Assembly: GCF_900143625.1 (NCBI RefSeq)
Contig: NZ_FRFF01000131.1
Coordinates: 100,954 to 164,953, forward strand
DNA length: 64,000 nt
Reading direction: 5' to 3'
Source of the DNA: Nocardiopsis sp. JB363
Lineage (GTDB): Bacteria > Actinomycetota > Actinomycetes > Streptosporangiales > Streptosporangiaceae
Under the pieces are notes generated by a model. The model saw only the letters and a program-made list of their open reading frames with translations. It was not told the origin of the DNA and searched no databases. The position numbers and the translations under genes were made by a program. Each line of letters opens with the position of its first letter. The first letter of the stretch is position 1. Shown in pieces: positions 42,453-51,276 of the stretch.

Positions 42453-43256
42453 TCACTTGAGGGGAGACAGGACCTTGGCGCGGAACCGGGTGTCGGGGAG
42501 CGGGGCGACCGCCCCGCTGAGAATGGCGTCCTCGATGTCGCGCAGGGCACGGCTCGGCTCCAGTCCGAGGTCGTCGACCAGACGTCTGCGCGTGCTCTGG
42601 AAGAGACTCAGTGCGTCGACCTGGCGATTGGAGAGGTAGAGGGCGAGCATCAGCTGCCCGCACATCCGTTCCCGGAAGGGGTTCTGGGAGACCTCTCGGG
42701 TGAGTTCACCGACGACCCGGCTGTGATTTCCCACGAGCAGTTCCAGGTCGAAGTACTCCTCCAGCACGGTGAGCCGGTCCTCCTCGTACCGTGCGGCCGC
42801 CGAGCGCACGAGCAGGCTCTCCACACCCGGGGCGATGGGGCCCTGCCACAGGTCCAGTGCGGCACGCAGGTCGGCGGCCGCGGACTCCGTGTGACCGACG
42901 TCCGCGGCACGCCGCCCCTCACGCACCAGACCGGTGAACCGAAACAGGTCGAACGTGCCGTCGGGCACGCACAGCAGGTAGCCGGAGGGGTGTGTCTCGA
43001 TACCCGCCCACTCCCCGGACAGGGAAAATTTTCGACGCAGTTCGGAAACACATATTCTCACTTGACTCTTGGCCGTCATGGGGGGTGATTCACCCCACAT
43101 CGCGTCGATGAGGGATTCGATGTCGACAACATTGTTGGCTTCCAGGAGGAGAACCGCCATGAGTGCCTTATGTCGTTTCCCCTTAATGGGCACTTCCTTT
43201 CCCTGCATCATCACGGAGAGTGGTCCGAGAAGTCGATAGTACGGAGTCGTGTTCAT
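42453..43256 (-). CDS. SARP-family pathway activator
   Basis: The 267-residue protein has the two SARP parts: an OmpR-like winged helix (residues 1-95, PYYRLLGPLSVMMQGKEVPI and SQVRICVSELRRKFSLSG) and a bacterial transcriptional activation domain (about 100-250, DLFRFTGLVREGRRAAD and DALSLFQSTRRRLVDDLGLE). The ATG at 43256 follows GAGAGGA. SARPs bind direct repeats near -35 regions and switch on antibiotic clusters. It lies centrally, divergent from the LuxR regulator of the carboxylate reductase operon, and is a good candidate for overall pathway control. Confidence 0.92.
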   Translation of the reverse strand: MNTTPYYRLLGPLSVMMQGKEVPIKGKRHKALMAVLLLEANNVVDIESLIDAMWGESPPMTAKSQVRICVSELRRKFSLSGEWAGIETHPSGYLLCVPDGTFDLFRFTGLVREGRRAADVGHTESAAADLRAALDLWQGPIAPGVESLLVRSAAARYEEDRLTVLEEYFDLELLVGNHSRVVGELTREVSQNPFRERMCGQLMLALYLSNRQVDALSLFQSTRRRLVDDLGLEPSRALRDIEDAILSGAVAPLPDTRFRAKVLSPLK

Positions 43257-43432
43257 GACTGGTCCTCTCATGGCGGGACTGGGACGCATCGCTCACGCGC
43301 ATTGACCCGAAGAACGGGGCTCCCCGTCGTCCGGCCCACCGTTTCCGATGGATCAGCACTTCAGTAGCGGAGGTCGACTCGCCTGGACATGAAGTGCGAT
43401 GCCCCTCGGACCTGCTCTCCCCGAATCATGGC

Positions 43433-43451
43433 AACCGACCTCCGTTCGGTT
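43433..43451. promoter_or_regulatory. Inverted repeat in the SARP-LuxR divergent region
   Basis: The 471-base gap 43257-43727 holds no convincing gene. AACCGA at 43433-43438 pairs with TCGGTT at 43446-43451, and ACCGACC also recurs at 43434 and 43453, which could be SARP-type repeats. The right part (about 43490-43620) is AT-richer and probably holds the promoter of the LuxR-led operon. No TCACG palindrome is present. Confidence 0.3.
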
Positions 43452-43727
43452 CACCGACCAGAAGCTACCATCCGGGGCGGACACAGAAATGAACGGAATA
43501 ATAATTGTCCGAATCCGGCCACGGCAAGCATCTCGGGGAATATCAACGGCATCCCCGAAGAACTCTGAGAACCACCCTCACCTGCACGTACACGACTTCT
43601 CGATATCCTTTATACGGAACCTCCTGGCAAGTCAATCCCGCAGATGGTGGATTCTGCGTATTGCAAGCTCACCGGCGACCGTGCGTGTTATTGTCGAAAG
43701 CGCCGTCCGGAACGGAAGGATCGAGAA

Positions 43728-44861
43728 ATGCCTGCCCTCACCCCACCGGAGATCCAGCACCGGCACAGCGCCCTGCTCGACCTCATCGGTGCCGCACCCG
43801 ACGCCCAGGCGCTGTTCGCGACGGTCTCCGCCCGACTGCGAAGACTCGTGCCCTTCGACGCCGCGGTGTGGCGGGCCACCGACCCGGACACCGGACTGGT
43901 GACCGCACCCATCCGGGTCGAGAACCTCCAGGAGGGCCAATGCGGCACCTACTGGCGCCTGGAACTCTTCGAGGAACGGGTCAACCGCTTCACCGACCTG
44001 GCGCGCTCCCCCGTCCCCGCCGCGGCCCTGCGTGAGAGCACCGGGGACGCGCCGGACCACAGTTCCGTGTACCGCCACTTCATGCGACCGCACGGGTACG
44101 GCGACGAGCTACGAGTGGTCCTGCGCGCCGGTGGACGCCCGCACGGACACATCAGCCTGCTGCGCGAGAGCGGTCGTCCCGCGTTCACACCCGCGGAGAC
44201 CCTGCTGGCCGCCGGACTGTCGGTGCCGCTGGCCAAGCGCCTGCGCCGGACCCACACCGCCCCCGCCGGGGGCACGGACACGGACGGGGACACCGGCCCC
44301 GGTCTGCTGGTCTTCGACCCCTCGGGCGCCCTGCTCTCCGTCAACGACGAGGCCCGCCACCACCTCGCCACACTGCCCACCGGCCCCTCCACGGACACTT
44401 CTTGGGGACTGCGCCTGCCCGAGTGGATCCACAGCACCGCGGCACACGCCCAAGCGGTCGCCGAGCAGCGCGGCACGGGGGGCACACGAATCCGGACACG
44501 CACACGTTCGGGCGGCTGGCTGGTGTGCCACGCCTCGTGCCTGCGCTCGCCGGAGGGCCGCCGGGGCGGATCGGCCGTGGTCATCGAGAGGGCGAAGGCC
44601 TCCGAGATCGCCCCGCTGCTGTTGGAGGCCTACGAGCTCTCCCACCGGGAACTGGAGATCACCGGGTTCCTCTCCCGCGGCCTGCCCACGGCGGAGATCG
44701 CCACACGGCTCTACCTGTCACCCCACACGGTCCGGGACCACATCAAGGCGGTCCTGGCCAAGACCGGCGCCTCCAGCCGCGGCGAACTCGTCGGGAAGCT
44801 CTTCGCCGAACACTACGCCCCACTGGCCGAGGAGGGGACCGTGCGCGTCCTCGAAGAGTGA
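43728..44861 (+). CDS. LuxR-family regulator with GAF-like sensor region
   Basis: The 377-residue protein has an N-terminal GAF-like region (about 5-150, with FDAAVWRATDPDTGLVTAPI), a second sensor-like block (about 195-290, GLLVFDPSGALLSVNDEARH), and a C-terminal LuxR helix-turn-helix (LSHRELEITGFLSRGLPTAE, IATRLYLSPHTVRDHIKAVL). The ATG at 43728 follows GGAAGGA; the frame upstream to 43644 is not needed. It leads the carboxylate-reductase operon by 89 bases and is probably its local activator, perhaps sensing an aromatic intermediate. Confidence 0.88.
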   Translation: MPALTPPEIQHRHSALLDLIGAAPDAQALFATVSARLRRLVPFDAAVWRATDPDTGLVTAPIRVENLQEGQCGTYWRLELFEERVNRFTDLARSPVPAAALRESTGDAPDHSSVYRHFMRPHGYGDELRVVLRAGGRPHGHISLLRESGRPAFTPAETLLAAGLSVPLAKRLRRTHTAPAGGTDTDGDTGPGLLVFDPSGALLSVNDEARHHLATLPTGPSTDTSWGLRLPEWIHSTAAHAQAVAEQRGTGGTRIRTRTRSGGWLVCHASCLRSPEGRRGGSAVVIERAKASEIAPLLLEAYELSHRELEITGFLSRGLPTAEIATRLYLSPHTVRDHIKAVLAKTGASSRGELVGKLFAEHYAPLAEEGTVRVLEE

Positions 44862-44873
44862 CCCTGAGGTCGA

Positions 44874-44897
44874 TATCGGTCGCTAAGGCGTCCGATA
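44874..44897. promoter_or_regulatory. TATCGG-N12-CCGATA inverted repeat before the carboxylate reductase genes
   Basis: TATCGG at 44874-44879 pairs with CCGATA at 44892-44897 in the 89-base gap between the LuxR stop and the ligase start. It may be the binding site of the LuxR protein or a weak terminator; evidence is limited to symmetry and place. Confidence 0.3.
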
Positions 44898-44950
44898 GCC
44901 GGGATCCCCATGCTGGAGGCCGATCCCGACGACCCCAGTGGAGGGTATGC

Positions 44951-46045
44951 ATGCTGGCGAACGAGCATCCGGTTCTCGACTGCCCACCGGACCGGGTCCC
45001 CGAACCCGAGGAGCTGCTCAGAGCGGCATTGCGCTGGCACTTCGACCCCCGTACGGGATCGCCGTTCTGGCTGCGGCGCGCCCGCTCCCTGGACTTCGAC
45101 CCGGTACGGGACGTGCACACCTTCGACGACCTGCGGTTGTTCCCCAACGTCGTGGACGAACTGCGTGAGACCCGCGTCGAGGACCTGGTCCCGCGGGGCT
45201 ACGGGGACTCCTCCGGACGAGTACGGGTCTACGAGAGCGGGGGCACGACCGGGGCACCCAAGCGCGTCGTGTTCACGGACGACTGGCTGGAGCGGTCGGT
45301 CGCCTGGTCGCTGCGGAACATGAGCGAACGCGGACACCCGGAAGGCCTCAACTGGTTGGCCCTGGCACCGGCCGGACCCCACATGTTCGGCGAGATCATC
45401 GCCCGGCAGGCCCGGGCCCGAGGCGGTTTGCTGTTCACCGTGGACTTCGATCCACGGTGGGTCAAGAAATGTGTCGCGCAGGGGCGCACGGAGGAGGCCG
45501 CCCGCTATACGGAACACCTGCTCGAACAGGCCGGACACGTCCTCGCCACCCAGGACGTGGGGGTGCTGGTGGCCACCCCGCCGCTCCTGGAACGCATCGC
45601 CCGTGACGCCCGCCTGACCGCGCTGGTGAACAAGAACGTCCGGCTGATCCGATGGAGCGGGGCTCACATGGACCCCGACACCCGTGACCTTCTGCGCGAC
45701 GAGGTCTTCCCCGAGGTGGAACTCTCGGGGGGCTATGGAAGCACGATGATCCTCGGTGGTGTGGACGAGCGCCCCGACACCGAAGGGGTGAGCGTCTTCG
45801 ACCCCTTCTCCCCGTACATGTCCTTCCGGGTCGTCGACCCGGAGACGGGGGCCGAGGTCCCCTATGGCGAACGCGGCCAGGTGGTGATGAACCACGTCAG
45901 CAAGACGATGCTGCTGGTGAACAACCTCGAACGCGACACGGCCCTGCGGGTCCGGTCCCGGGAGGGACAGGTCGGCGACTCACTCGGCGACGTCGAGCCC
46001 TTGGCCTCCTTCGGTGGCCGGGCCGCGATCGAAGGGGTGTACTGA
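44951..46045 (+). CDS. griC: GriC-like AMP-forming subunit of aryl carboxylic acid reductase
   Basis: The 364-residue protein is a short adenylate-forming enzyme with the phosphate loop YESGGTTGAPKRVVF (94-108), SGGYGSTMILGG as the A5-type motif and the FRVVDPETGAEVPYGERGQV segment near the C-terminus. It is shorter than the two PaaK-like ligases and distinct from them. The ATG at 44951 follows GGAGGG. Its TGA overlaps the next ATG (TGATG). In grixazone biosynthesis GriC (similar to F390 synthetase) and GriD together reduce 3-amino-4-hydroxybenzoate to the aldehyde; the same pair order here supports the same reaction. Confidence 0.85.
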   Translation: MLANEHPVLDCPPDRVPEPEELLRAALRWHFDPRTGSPFWLRRARSLDFDPVRDVHTFDDLRLFPNVVDELRETRVEDLVPRGYGDSSGRVRVYESGGTTGAPKRVVFTDDWLERSVAWSLRNMSERGHPEGLNWLALAPAGPHMFGEIIARQARARGGLLFTVDFDPRWVKKCVAQGRTEEAARYTEHLLEQAGHVLATQDVGVLVATPPLLERIARDARLTALVNKNVRLIRWSGAHMDPDTRDLLRDEVFPEVELSGGYGSTMILGGVDERPDTEGVSVFDPFSPYMSFRVVDPETGAEVPYGERGQVVMNHVSKTMLLVNNLERDTALRVRSREGQVGDSLGDVEPLASFGGRAAIEGVY

Positions 46046-47412
46046 TGTCCGGCACCCTCTACCTGGACGCCCTGGGCCCCTCCGGCCCCTACCGCCCCAC
46101 CAGGCGCAGTGCCGTCGAGGACGTGACCGGAACCCGGGTCGCCGAACTCGCGCTGGTATCGGAACTGTTCGCGCACCGCGCCGTGAACGCCCTGCGCGCG
46201 GCCGTCCCGCTGCCGTCCGACGAACGGATCGCCGCCCTGGAGCGGGCGGGAAAGGCCTTCGCCTCGGCCCCGGTCGGCGGTGTCCCCACGCGGGAATACG
46301 AACGCCTCGTCGCCCGTGTCTCGGGAACCCCCCTACCGGCCGTGCGCGCGACCACTCGATCCATCGCGAACGCCGCGTTGGAGGCTCACCGGGCCGCCCA
46401 CGCGGCCCGCCCCCAAGGAGCGGTGGACGACTGGCGCTCCCCTTCGGCCCGCGCGGGCGGGGCGCTGTGGTCCCGGCGCGGCGGCGTGCTGGCCGTTCAC
46501 GCGCCGGGCAACCACCCGGGCGTGCATGCGCAGTGGTTGGAGGCCCTGGCCCTGGGCTACCGGGTCGCGGTGCGACCGTCCCGCCGGGAGCCGTTCACCC
46601 CGCGACGGCTCGTCCAGGCCCTGCGCACAGCGGGGTTCCCCCAGGACCACGTGGCTCTGCTCCCGTGCGAACACGGGGTCGCCGACACCTTGATCCGCGA
46701 CACCGATCTGGCCATGGTCTACGGCGGCGACGACGTCGTGGACCGCCATCGCGCAGACCCCCGCGTGCTGGCCCAAGGGCCTGGTCGCTCCAAGATCCTC
46801 ATCACCAAGGACCACTCGGCCGCGACCGTGTTGGACACGGTGGTGGACTCGGTCCTCCACCAGGGCGGAACCGCGTGCGTCAACGCCACCTCCGTGTTCG
46901 TCGAGGGCGACCCTCGCCCCCTGGCACGGATGATCGCCGATCGACTGCGCGGGCTCCCGGTGCTGCCGCCGGACGCCGAGGACGCGGTCCTGCCGGTCCG
47001 GCCGGTGGCCACCGCGCGGGCATTGGCCGGGCATCTGGCGGACAGGGCCGCCGACGCGGTCTCACATGGGGAGGACGTGGTCGCCGACATCGGCGACGGC
47101 AGCGCCTGCCTACGACCGGCGGTGCATAGCCTGGACGGTGCCGACGCCCCGCAGCACCGGACCGAACTGCCCTTCCCCTGCGTGTGGGTGGCGCCCTGGT
47201 CGTGCTCCGACGGCATGGCCCCGCTCCGCGACACCCTGGCGCTCACCGCCGTGACCGACGACGAACGGCTCATCGACCGACTGATGTCGGAGCCGACCGT
47301 CAGGAACGTCTACGTCGGGGCGCATCCGACCCACTGGACGGTGCCGGGCGTCCCGCACGACGGCTACCTGGGCGAGTTCCTGATGCGCAGCAAGGGCCTG
47401 CGCCGTGCCTGA
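46045..47412 (+). CDS. griD: GriD-like LuxC-type acyl reductase subunit
   Basis: The 455-residue protein resembles LuxC/acyl-CoA reductases of the aldehyde dehydrogenase superfamily: GGVLAVHAPGNHPGVHAQWL with the cofactor loop, VYGGDDVVDRHRADPRVLAQ, and the catalytic cysteine C278 in HQGGTACVNATSVFV. It would accept the acyl group activated by the GriC partner and reduce it with NAD(P)H to the aldehyde. Overlapping stop and start with griC indicate a two-subunit enzyme. An unrelated amino-acid reductase role is possible but much less likely beside griI and griH. Confidence 0.87.
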   Translation: MSGTLYLDALGPSGPYRPTRRSAVEDVTGTRVAELALVSELFAHRAVNALRAAVPLPSDERIAALERAGKAFASAPVGGVPTREYERLVARVSGTPLPAVRATTRSIANAALEAHRAAHAARPQGAVDDWRSPSARAGGALWSRRGGVLAVHAPGNHPGVHAQWLEALALGYRVAVRPSRREPFTPRRLVQALRTAGFPQDHVALLPCEHGVADTLIRDTDLAMVYGGDDVVDRHRADPRVLAQGPGRSKILITKDHSAATVLDTVVDSVLHQGGTACVNATSVFVEGDPRPLARMIADRLRGLPVLPPDAEDAVLPVRPVATARALAGHLADRAADAVSHGEDVVADIGDGSACLRPAVHSLDGADAPQHRTELPFPCVWVAPWSCSDGMAPLRDTLALTAVTDDERLIDRLMSEPTVRNVYVGAHPTHWTVPGVPHDGYLGEFLMRSKGLRRA

Positions 47413-47469
47413 GCCGATCGCCGGGACACGGCACGGCACCGGGTGGCGCGCGAACACGAAGGGACGAGA

Positions 47470-48534
47470 ATGATCCACACGACCGGCTGGGGGGCGACCG
47501 CCCCCGGTGGCCCCCTGGAACCGATGGACGTACCGCGCCGTGACCCCGGCCCGGGGGACGTCGTCATCGACATCCTGTACTGCGGCGTCTGCCACACGGA
47601 CATCCACCAGGTCGACGACGACTGGGGCAACTCCCACTACCCGATGGTCCCCGGCCACGAGATCGTGGGCCGGGTGCGCGAGGTCCGGTCCGGGTCCGGT
47701 GACCTCGCTCCCGGAGACCTGGTCGGCGTCGGATGCATGGTGGGGTCCTGCGGCGACTGCCCCTCCTGTTCCGAGGGGTTGGAGCAGTACTGCGCCCGGG
47801 GTCCCGTACTCACCTACAACTCCAAGGATCCGGCCACGGGCCAGATCACTCTAGGCGGTTATTCGGGGACCATCGTGGTCTCCGAAGGCTTCGTCCTCCC
47901 CCTCCCGGAGGGCCTCGACCCCGCCGGGACCGCGCCGCTGTTGTGCGCGGGGATCACCGTGTACTCGCCGCTGCGCCGCCATGGCGCCGGCCCGGGCACC
48001 CGCGTCGGGGTCATCGGTATCGGCGGTCTGGGGCACCTCGGCCTCCGGATGGCGTCGGCTCTGGGCGCGGAGACGGTGGCGATCACGAGTTCGCCCGACA
48101 AACGCGACGACGCCCTCCGGCTCGGCGCGGACGACGTGCTCGTGTCCACCGACCGGGAGGCGATGGGGCGCTGGTCCGGCGGTTTCGACCTGCTGCTGAG
48201 CACCATCGGCACGCCCCACGACCTGAACCCCTACCTGGAACTGTTGCGCCGCGACGGCACGTACTCGCTGATGGGCGCGCTCGGCCCGACCCCACCGGTG
48301 GTCGGTGTCCTCCTGGCCGGCCGCAGGGCCGCGCTGACCTCCTCGATGTTCGGCGGGATCGCCGAGACCCGGGAGATGCTCGACTTCTGCGCACGACATG
48401 GGATCACGGCCGAGGTGGAGACCGTGCCCGTGGAGCGGATCGGCGAGGCCTTCGCGCGAACGGCGGCCAAGAAGGCCCGGTACCGGTTCGTGCTCGACCT
48501 GACCTCCGCCCGAGGGAATGCGGGGGCACCGTGA
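47470..48534 (+). CDS. Zinc-dependent alcohol dehydrogenase (cinnamyl-alcohol dehydrogenase type)
   Basis: The 354-residue protein has the catalytic zinc motif CGVCHTDIHQVDDDWGNSHY followed by VPGHEIVG, the four-cysteine structural zinc site in GSCGDCPSCSEGLEQYC, and the Rossmann loop VIGIGGLGHLGLRMA. CAD-type enzymes interconvert aromatic aldehydes and benzylic alcohols with NADP. It follows the carboxylate reductase pair by 57 bases, so reduction of 3-amino-4-hydroxybenzaldehyde to the benzyl alcohol is the simplest reading; such hydroxymethyl groups occur in natural benzoxazoles. Its stop overlaps the amidohydrolase GTG. Confidence 0.88.
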   Translation: MIHTTGWGATAPGGPLEPMDVPRRDPGPGDVVIDILYCGVCHTDIHQVDDDWGNSHYPMVPGHEIVGRVREVRSGSGDLAPGDLVGVGCMVGSCGDCPSCSEGLEQYCARGPVLTYNSKDPATGQITLGGYSGTIVVSEGFVLPLPEGLDPAGTAPLLCAGITVYSPLRRHGAGPGTRVGVIGIGGLGHLGLRMASALGAETVAITSSPDKRDDALRLGADDVLVSTDREAMGRWSGGFDLLLSTIGTPHDLNPYLELLRRDGTYSLMGALGPTPPVVGVLLAGRRAALTSSMFGGIAETREMLDFCARHGITAEVETVPVERIGEAFARTAAKKARYRFVLDLTSARGNAGAP

Positions 48535-49289
48535 CCGGGAGGATCTTCGACGCGCACGCGCACCTGGCCCCCGTGCCGGGGGCCACCGAGCGGCTGCTGG
48601 CCACCATGGACTCCTGTGGGATCGACCGAACCATCGTGGTGGCGGGCGGCGTGGTCGACCCGGACGTGCTGTCCCGCCAGATCGCCCAGGGCGGGCAGAG
48701 CCTGAACGACGCCGACAACGAAACCGTCCTGTCCGCCGCGAAGACGGCGCGGGGGCGGCTCATCCCCCTCTTCTTCGCGAACCCGCACGGCGGCCCCGCG
48801 CCCTACCGTGAGGCGGCCTCCGGGTTCCGAGGGCTCAAACTCGCGCCGGGCGTACACGGGGTCGCTCTGGACGACCCTCGGACGGAGGCGCTGGTGGAGG
48901 TCGCCGCACGGGTCGGACACCACGTCTACCTGCACTGTCTGGGCCGCCCCGGGTTCGGCGTGGCGGACCTGGTCCGGTTGGCCGGGCGGTTCCCCGGGAC
49001 GGTGTTCGTGCTCGGGCACGCGGGCGTCGGGGACATGGACCTGCACGGGATCGACCAGATCGCGCCCGATCCCGACATCCTCCTGGAGACCTCCGGCGGC
49101 TACACCGCGGTGATCCGAGCGGCGTTGGAGCGTCTGGGTCCCGACCGCGTGCTGTTCGGCAGTGAGTACCCGCTCCAGCACCCCGAAGCCGAACTGGTCA
49201 AATACCGGCTCCTGGACCTTCCCGAGGACGTGTCGCGCCGGGTGCTCTGGACCAACACCCACCGCCTGATCGACGAGGAGACCAAGTGA
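48531..49289 (+). CDS. Amidohydrolase-2 family protein with intact histidines, probable benzoxazole cyclase (copy 2)
   Basis: The 252-residue protein is the intact counterpart of the 26905 protein. It keeps HxH (H9, H11 in FDAHAHL), the barrel histidine H135 (VYLHCLGRP) and H163 (LGHAGVG); the usual final aspartate is in LFGSEYPLQ, where glutamate takes its place. Such a site can bind one metal. Relatives include decarboxylases such as ACMSD and the ring-closing amidohydrolases of benzoxazole pathways (BomN, NatAM). GTG start and both ends overlap neighbours. Coupling to the ligase downstream makes a two-gene activation-cyclisation module. Confidence 0.82.
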   Translation: MTGRIFDAHAHLAPVPGATERLLATMDSCGIDRTIVVAGGVVDPDVLSRQIAQGGQSLNDADNETVLSAAKTARGRLIPLFFANPHGGPAPYREAASGFRGLKLAPGVHGVALDDPRTEALVEVAARVGHHVYLHCLGRPGFGVADLVRLAGRFPGTVFVLGHAGVGDMDLHGIDQIAPDPDILLETSGGYTAVIRAALERLGPDRVLFGSEYPLQHPEAELVKYRLLDLPEDVSRRVLWTNTHRLIDEETK

Positions 49290-50608
49290 GGACCGCACTC
49301 GCACGCGACCTACCCGTTCTGGGGGACTGGCGCGGCTTCGACGAACTCCACCGGCTCCAAGAGGAACGGGTCGCGTGGACCCTGGAGCGGGCGCTCGGAA
49401 CGCCTTTCCACCAAGGGCGACTCCGTGCCCCGTCCTCGATGACCGGGATCGACGCCCTCTCGGACCTACCGGTGACCCGCAAGTCGGACCTGCGCGACGC
49501 CTACCCCTTCGGTCTGCTGGCCGTGGAGCGGGAACGGCTGGCCACCTACCACGAGTCCAGCGGAACCTCCGGTGCTCCTACCGCCTCGTACTTCACCGAC
49601 GGCGATTGGGAGGACGTGGCCGACCGATTCGCCCGCAGCCGGGTGGGCCTGGGCCCGGCCGACACCGTCATGGTGCGCACGCCCTACGCCATGCTCACCA
49701 CCGGCCACCAGGCGCACCGGGCGGCCAGGGCACGGGGCGCGACCGTGGTGCCCGCCGACAACCGGACCCTCGTGGTGACCGGTGCCCGGGTCGTCCGCCT
49801 ACTGCGCGACCTCGACGTCACCGTGGCCTGGAGCCTGCCCACCGAGTGCCTGTTGTGGGGCGCGGCGGCCCGATTCGCCGGGATGGACCCGGGACGGGAC
49901 TTCCCGTCCCTGCGTTCCCTGCTCGTGGCCGGTGAGTCCTTGACCCCGGCCCGCCGCGCGGCCATCAGCCGTCTGTGGGGTGGGATCGCCGTGATCCAGG
50001 ACTACGGGTCCACCGAGACCGGTTCTCTGGCGGGAGAGTGCCCCCAAGGGCGGTTGCACCTGTGGGCGGACCGGTTCGTCCCCCAGGTGTACGACCCGGC
50101 CACGGGGCGCAGCTCGCGCACCGGCACGGGCCACCTGGTCATCACCACGCTCTACCGCGAGGCGATGCCCCTGGTGCGCTACGACCTGGCGGACCGGGTG
50201 CGGATCCGCGAGGAGGCGTGCGAGTGCGGTTGGTGGCTGCCGACCGTCGAGGTGCTGGGCCGGGAGACCGAGGTGCGCGGCACCGGGACCACCCAGGTGT
50301 CCCAGTCCCGCTTGGAGGCCGCGGTCTTCTCGCTCCCGGAACGCTACGGTGTCCTCTTCTGGCGGGCCCGCACCCTGCCCGACCACCTGGAGGTGGAGGT
50401 GGAGGCGGTGCCCGAGCACGCGGAGCAGGCGGCCGCCGAATTGGAGAACGCCCTGCGCGCCACGCTGGGAGTGGAGTGCCGCGTGCGCGGCAGGGCCCAG
50501 GGAGAACTCGTGTCGGAGTCCGTCCTGAGCCGCACCGACGGTTTCGTCAAGCCGCGAAGCCTGTTCGGTGCCGACGAGGACTGGGACCGGGCCTTCGACT
50601 ACCACTGA
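49286..50608 (+). CDS. PaaK/F390-synthetase-like aromatic acid adenylating ligase (copy 2)
   Basis: The 440-residue protein is the paralogue of the 33264 ligase: YHESSGTSGAPTASYF (88-103) is the phosphate loop, QDYGSTETGSLAGECP the A5 motif, and PLVRYDLADRVRI with CECGWWLPTVEVLGRE the A7-A8 segment. Both proteins end alike, with FVKPRSLF then EDWDRAFDYH here, a family tail not general in PaaK enzymes. The GTG overlaps the amidohydrolase stop. The likely function is to activate an aromatic acid and join it to an aminophenol for ring closure by its partner. It is the last gene of the cluster on this side. Confidence 0.87.
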   Translation: MRTALARDLPVLGDWRGFDELHRLQEERVAWTLERALGTPFHQGRLRAPSSMTGIDALSDLPVTRKSDLRDAYPFGLLAVERERLATYHESSGTSGAPTASYFTDGDWEDVADRFARSRVGLGPADTVMVRTPYAMLTTGHQAHRAARARGATVVPADNRTLVVTGARVVRLLRDLDVTVAWSLPTECLLWGAAARFAGMDPGRDFPSLRSLLVAGESLTPARRAAISRLWGGIAVIQDYGSTETGSLAGECPQGRLHLWADRFVPQVYDPATGRSSRTGTGHLVITTLYREAMPLVRYDLADRVRIREEACECGWWLPTVEVLGRETEVRGTGTTQVSQSRLEAAVFSLPERYGVLFWRARTLPDHLEVEVEAVPEHAEQAAAELENALRATLGVECRVRGRAQGELVSESVLSRTDGFVKPRSLFGADEDWDRAFDYH

Positions 50609-50852
50609 CCGCGCGAGGGTTCTCGAAGGAACCTCCCGTTCCGCGTGGACGCCGGTCGGCGCAGGCTCACCCGGCCGCGTGACGCGGGCTGGCTCGATTC
50701 TCAGGGAAGATCGAGGTCTGGAGTGTCCACAGACCGCCGGTGTCGGCCTCGGTGACCTGGCGGCGGAAAACTGCTCTCGGCCACTGGTTGGCGGCGCCCG
50801 GACGACGGCGGATACCCGACCGGCCGTGAGTGGATCGACTCCTGAACTGGAC

Positions 50853-51044
50853 CTAGGAGAGAAGTTCCAAGAGCTCGTGTGCTTTTCCCAGGATCTGTAG
50901 GGATTTGCGGTATTTGTCCAGTGCGGCTTTGAGGCGTTCGTTCTCTCTGGTCAGGCGTTCGGTTTCCTTGCCAGCGGTCGCTTTGGGGGCGGGGCCGGTG
51001 CGTTGGGGGTCAGTGCTTGTAGGGTGCCAGCCTCTCGTTTTGTT
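50853..51044 (-). pseudogene. Transposase OrfA-like remnant (IS3-type tail)
   Basis: Between stops at 50853 and 51045 the minus strand reads about 63 residues without a start codon. The leucine-zipper-like stretch KETERLTRENERLKAALDKY and the ending LGKAHELLELLS match the C-terminal part of IS3-type OrfA helix-turn-helix proteins. The N-terminal half, OrfB and terminal repeats were not seen, so only a scar remains. The 668-base gap 50609-51276 holds nothing else recognisable. It marks the right edge of the aminophenol cluster. Confidence 0.5.
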
Positions 51045-51276
51045 CTAGTTAATACTAGTTCATACCTTTTGTCTCACTTGAGTCTGACAGACAGGGCGGC
51101 CCCGGTGTTCCACTTGGGCCTGAGGCAGCGGATTCCTCGCGACCACTCGCGTGGGTTCTCGTACGAGGTCATCGGGGTAGACCCGACAGTACGCGCCGCG
51201 TGTATCCCCACTCACACCACGATCCGTGGGGCATCGATCACTACTCCTCCCAGCTGTCTCGATTGAGGTCGGTCAC

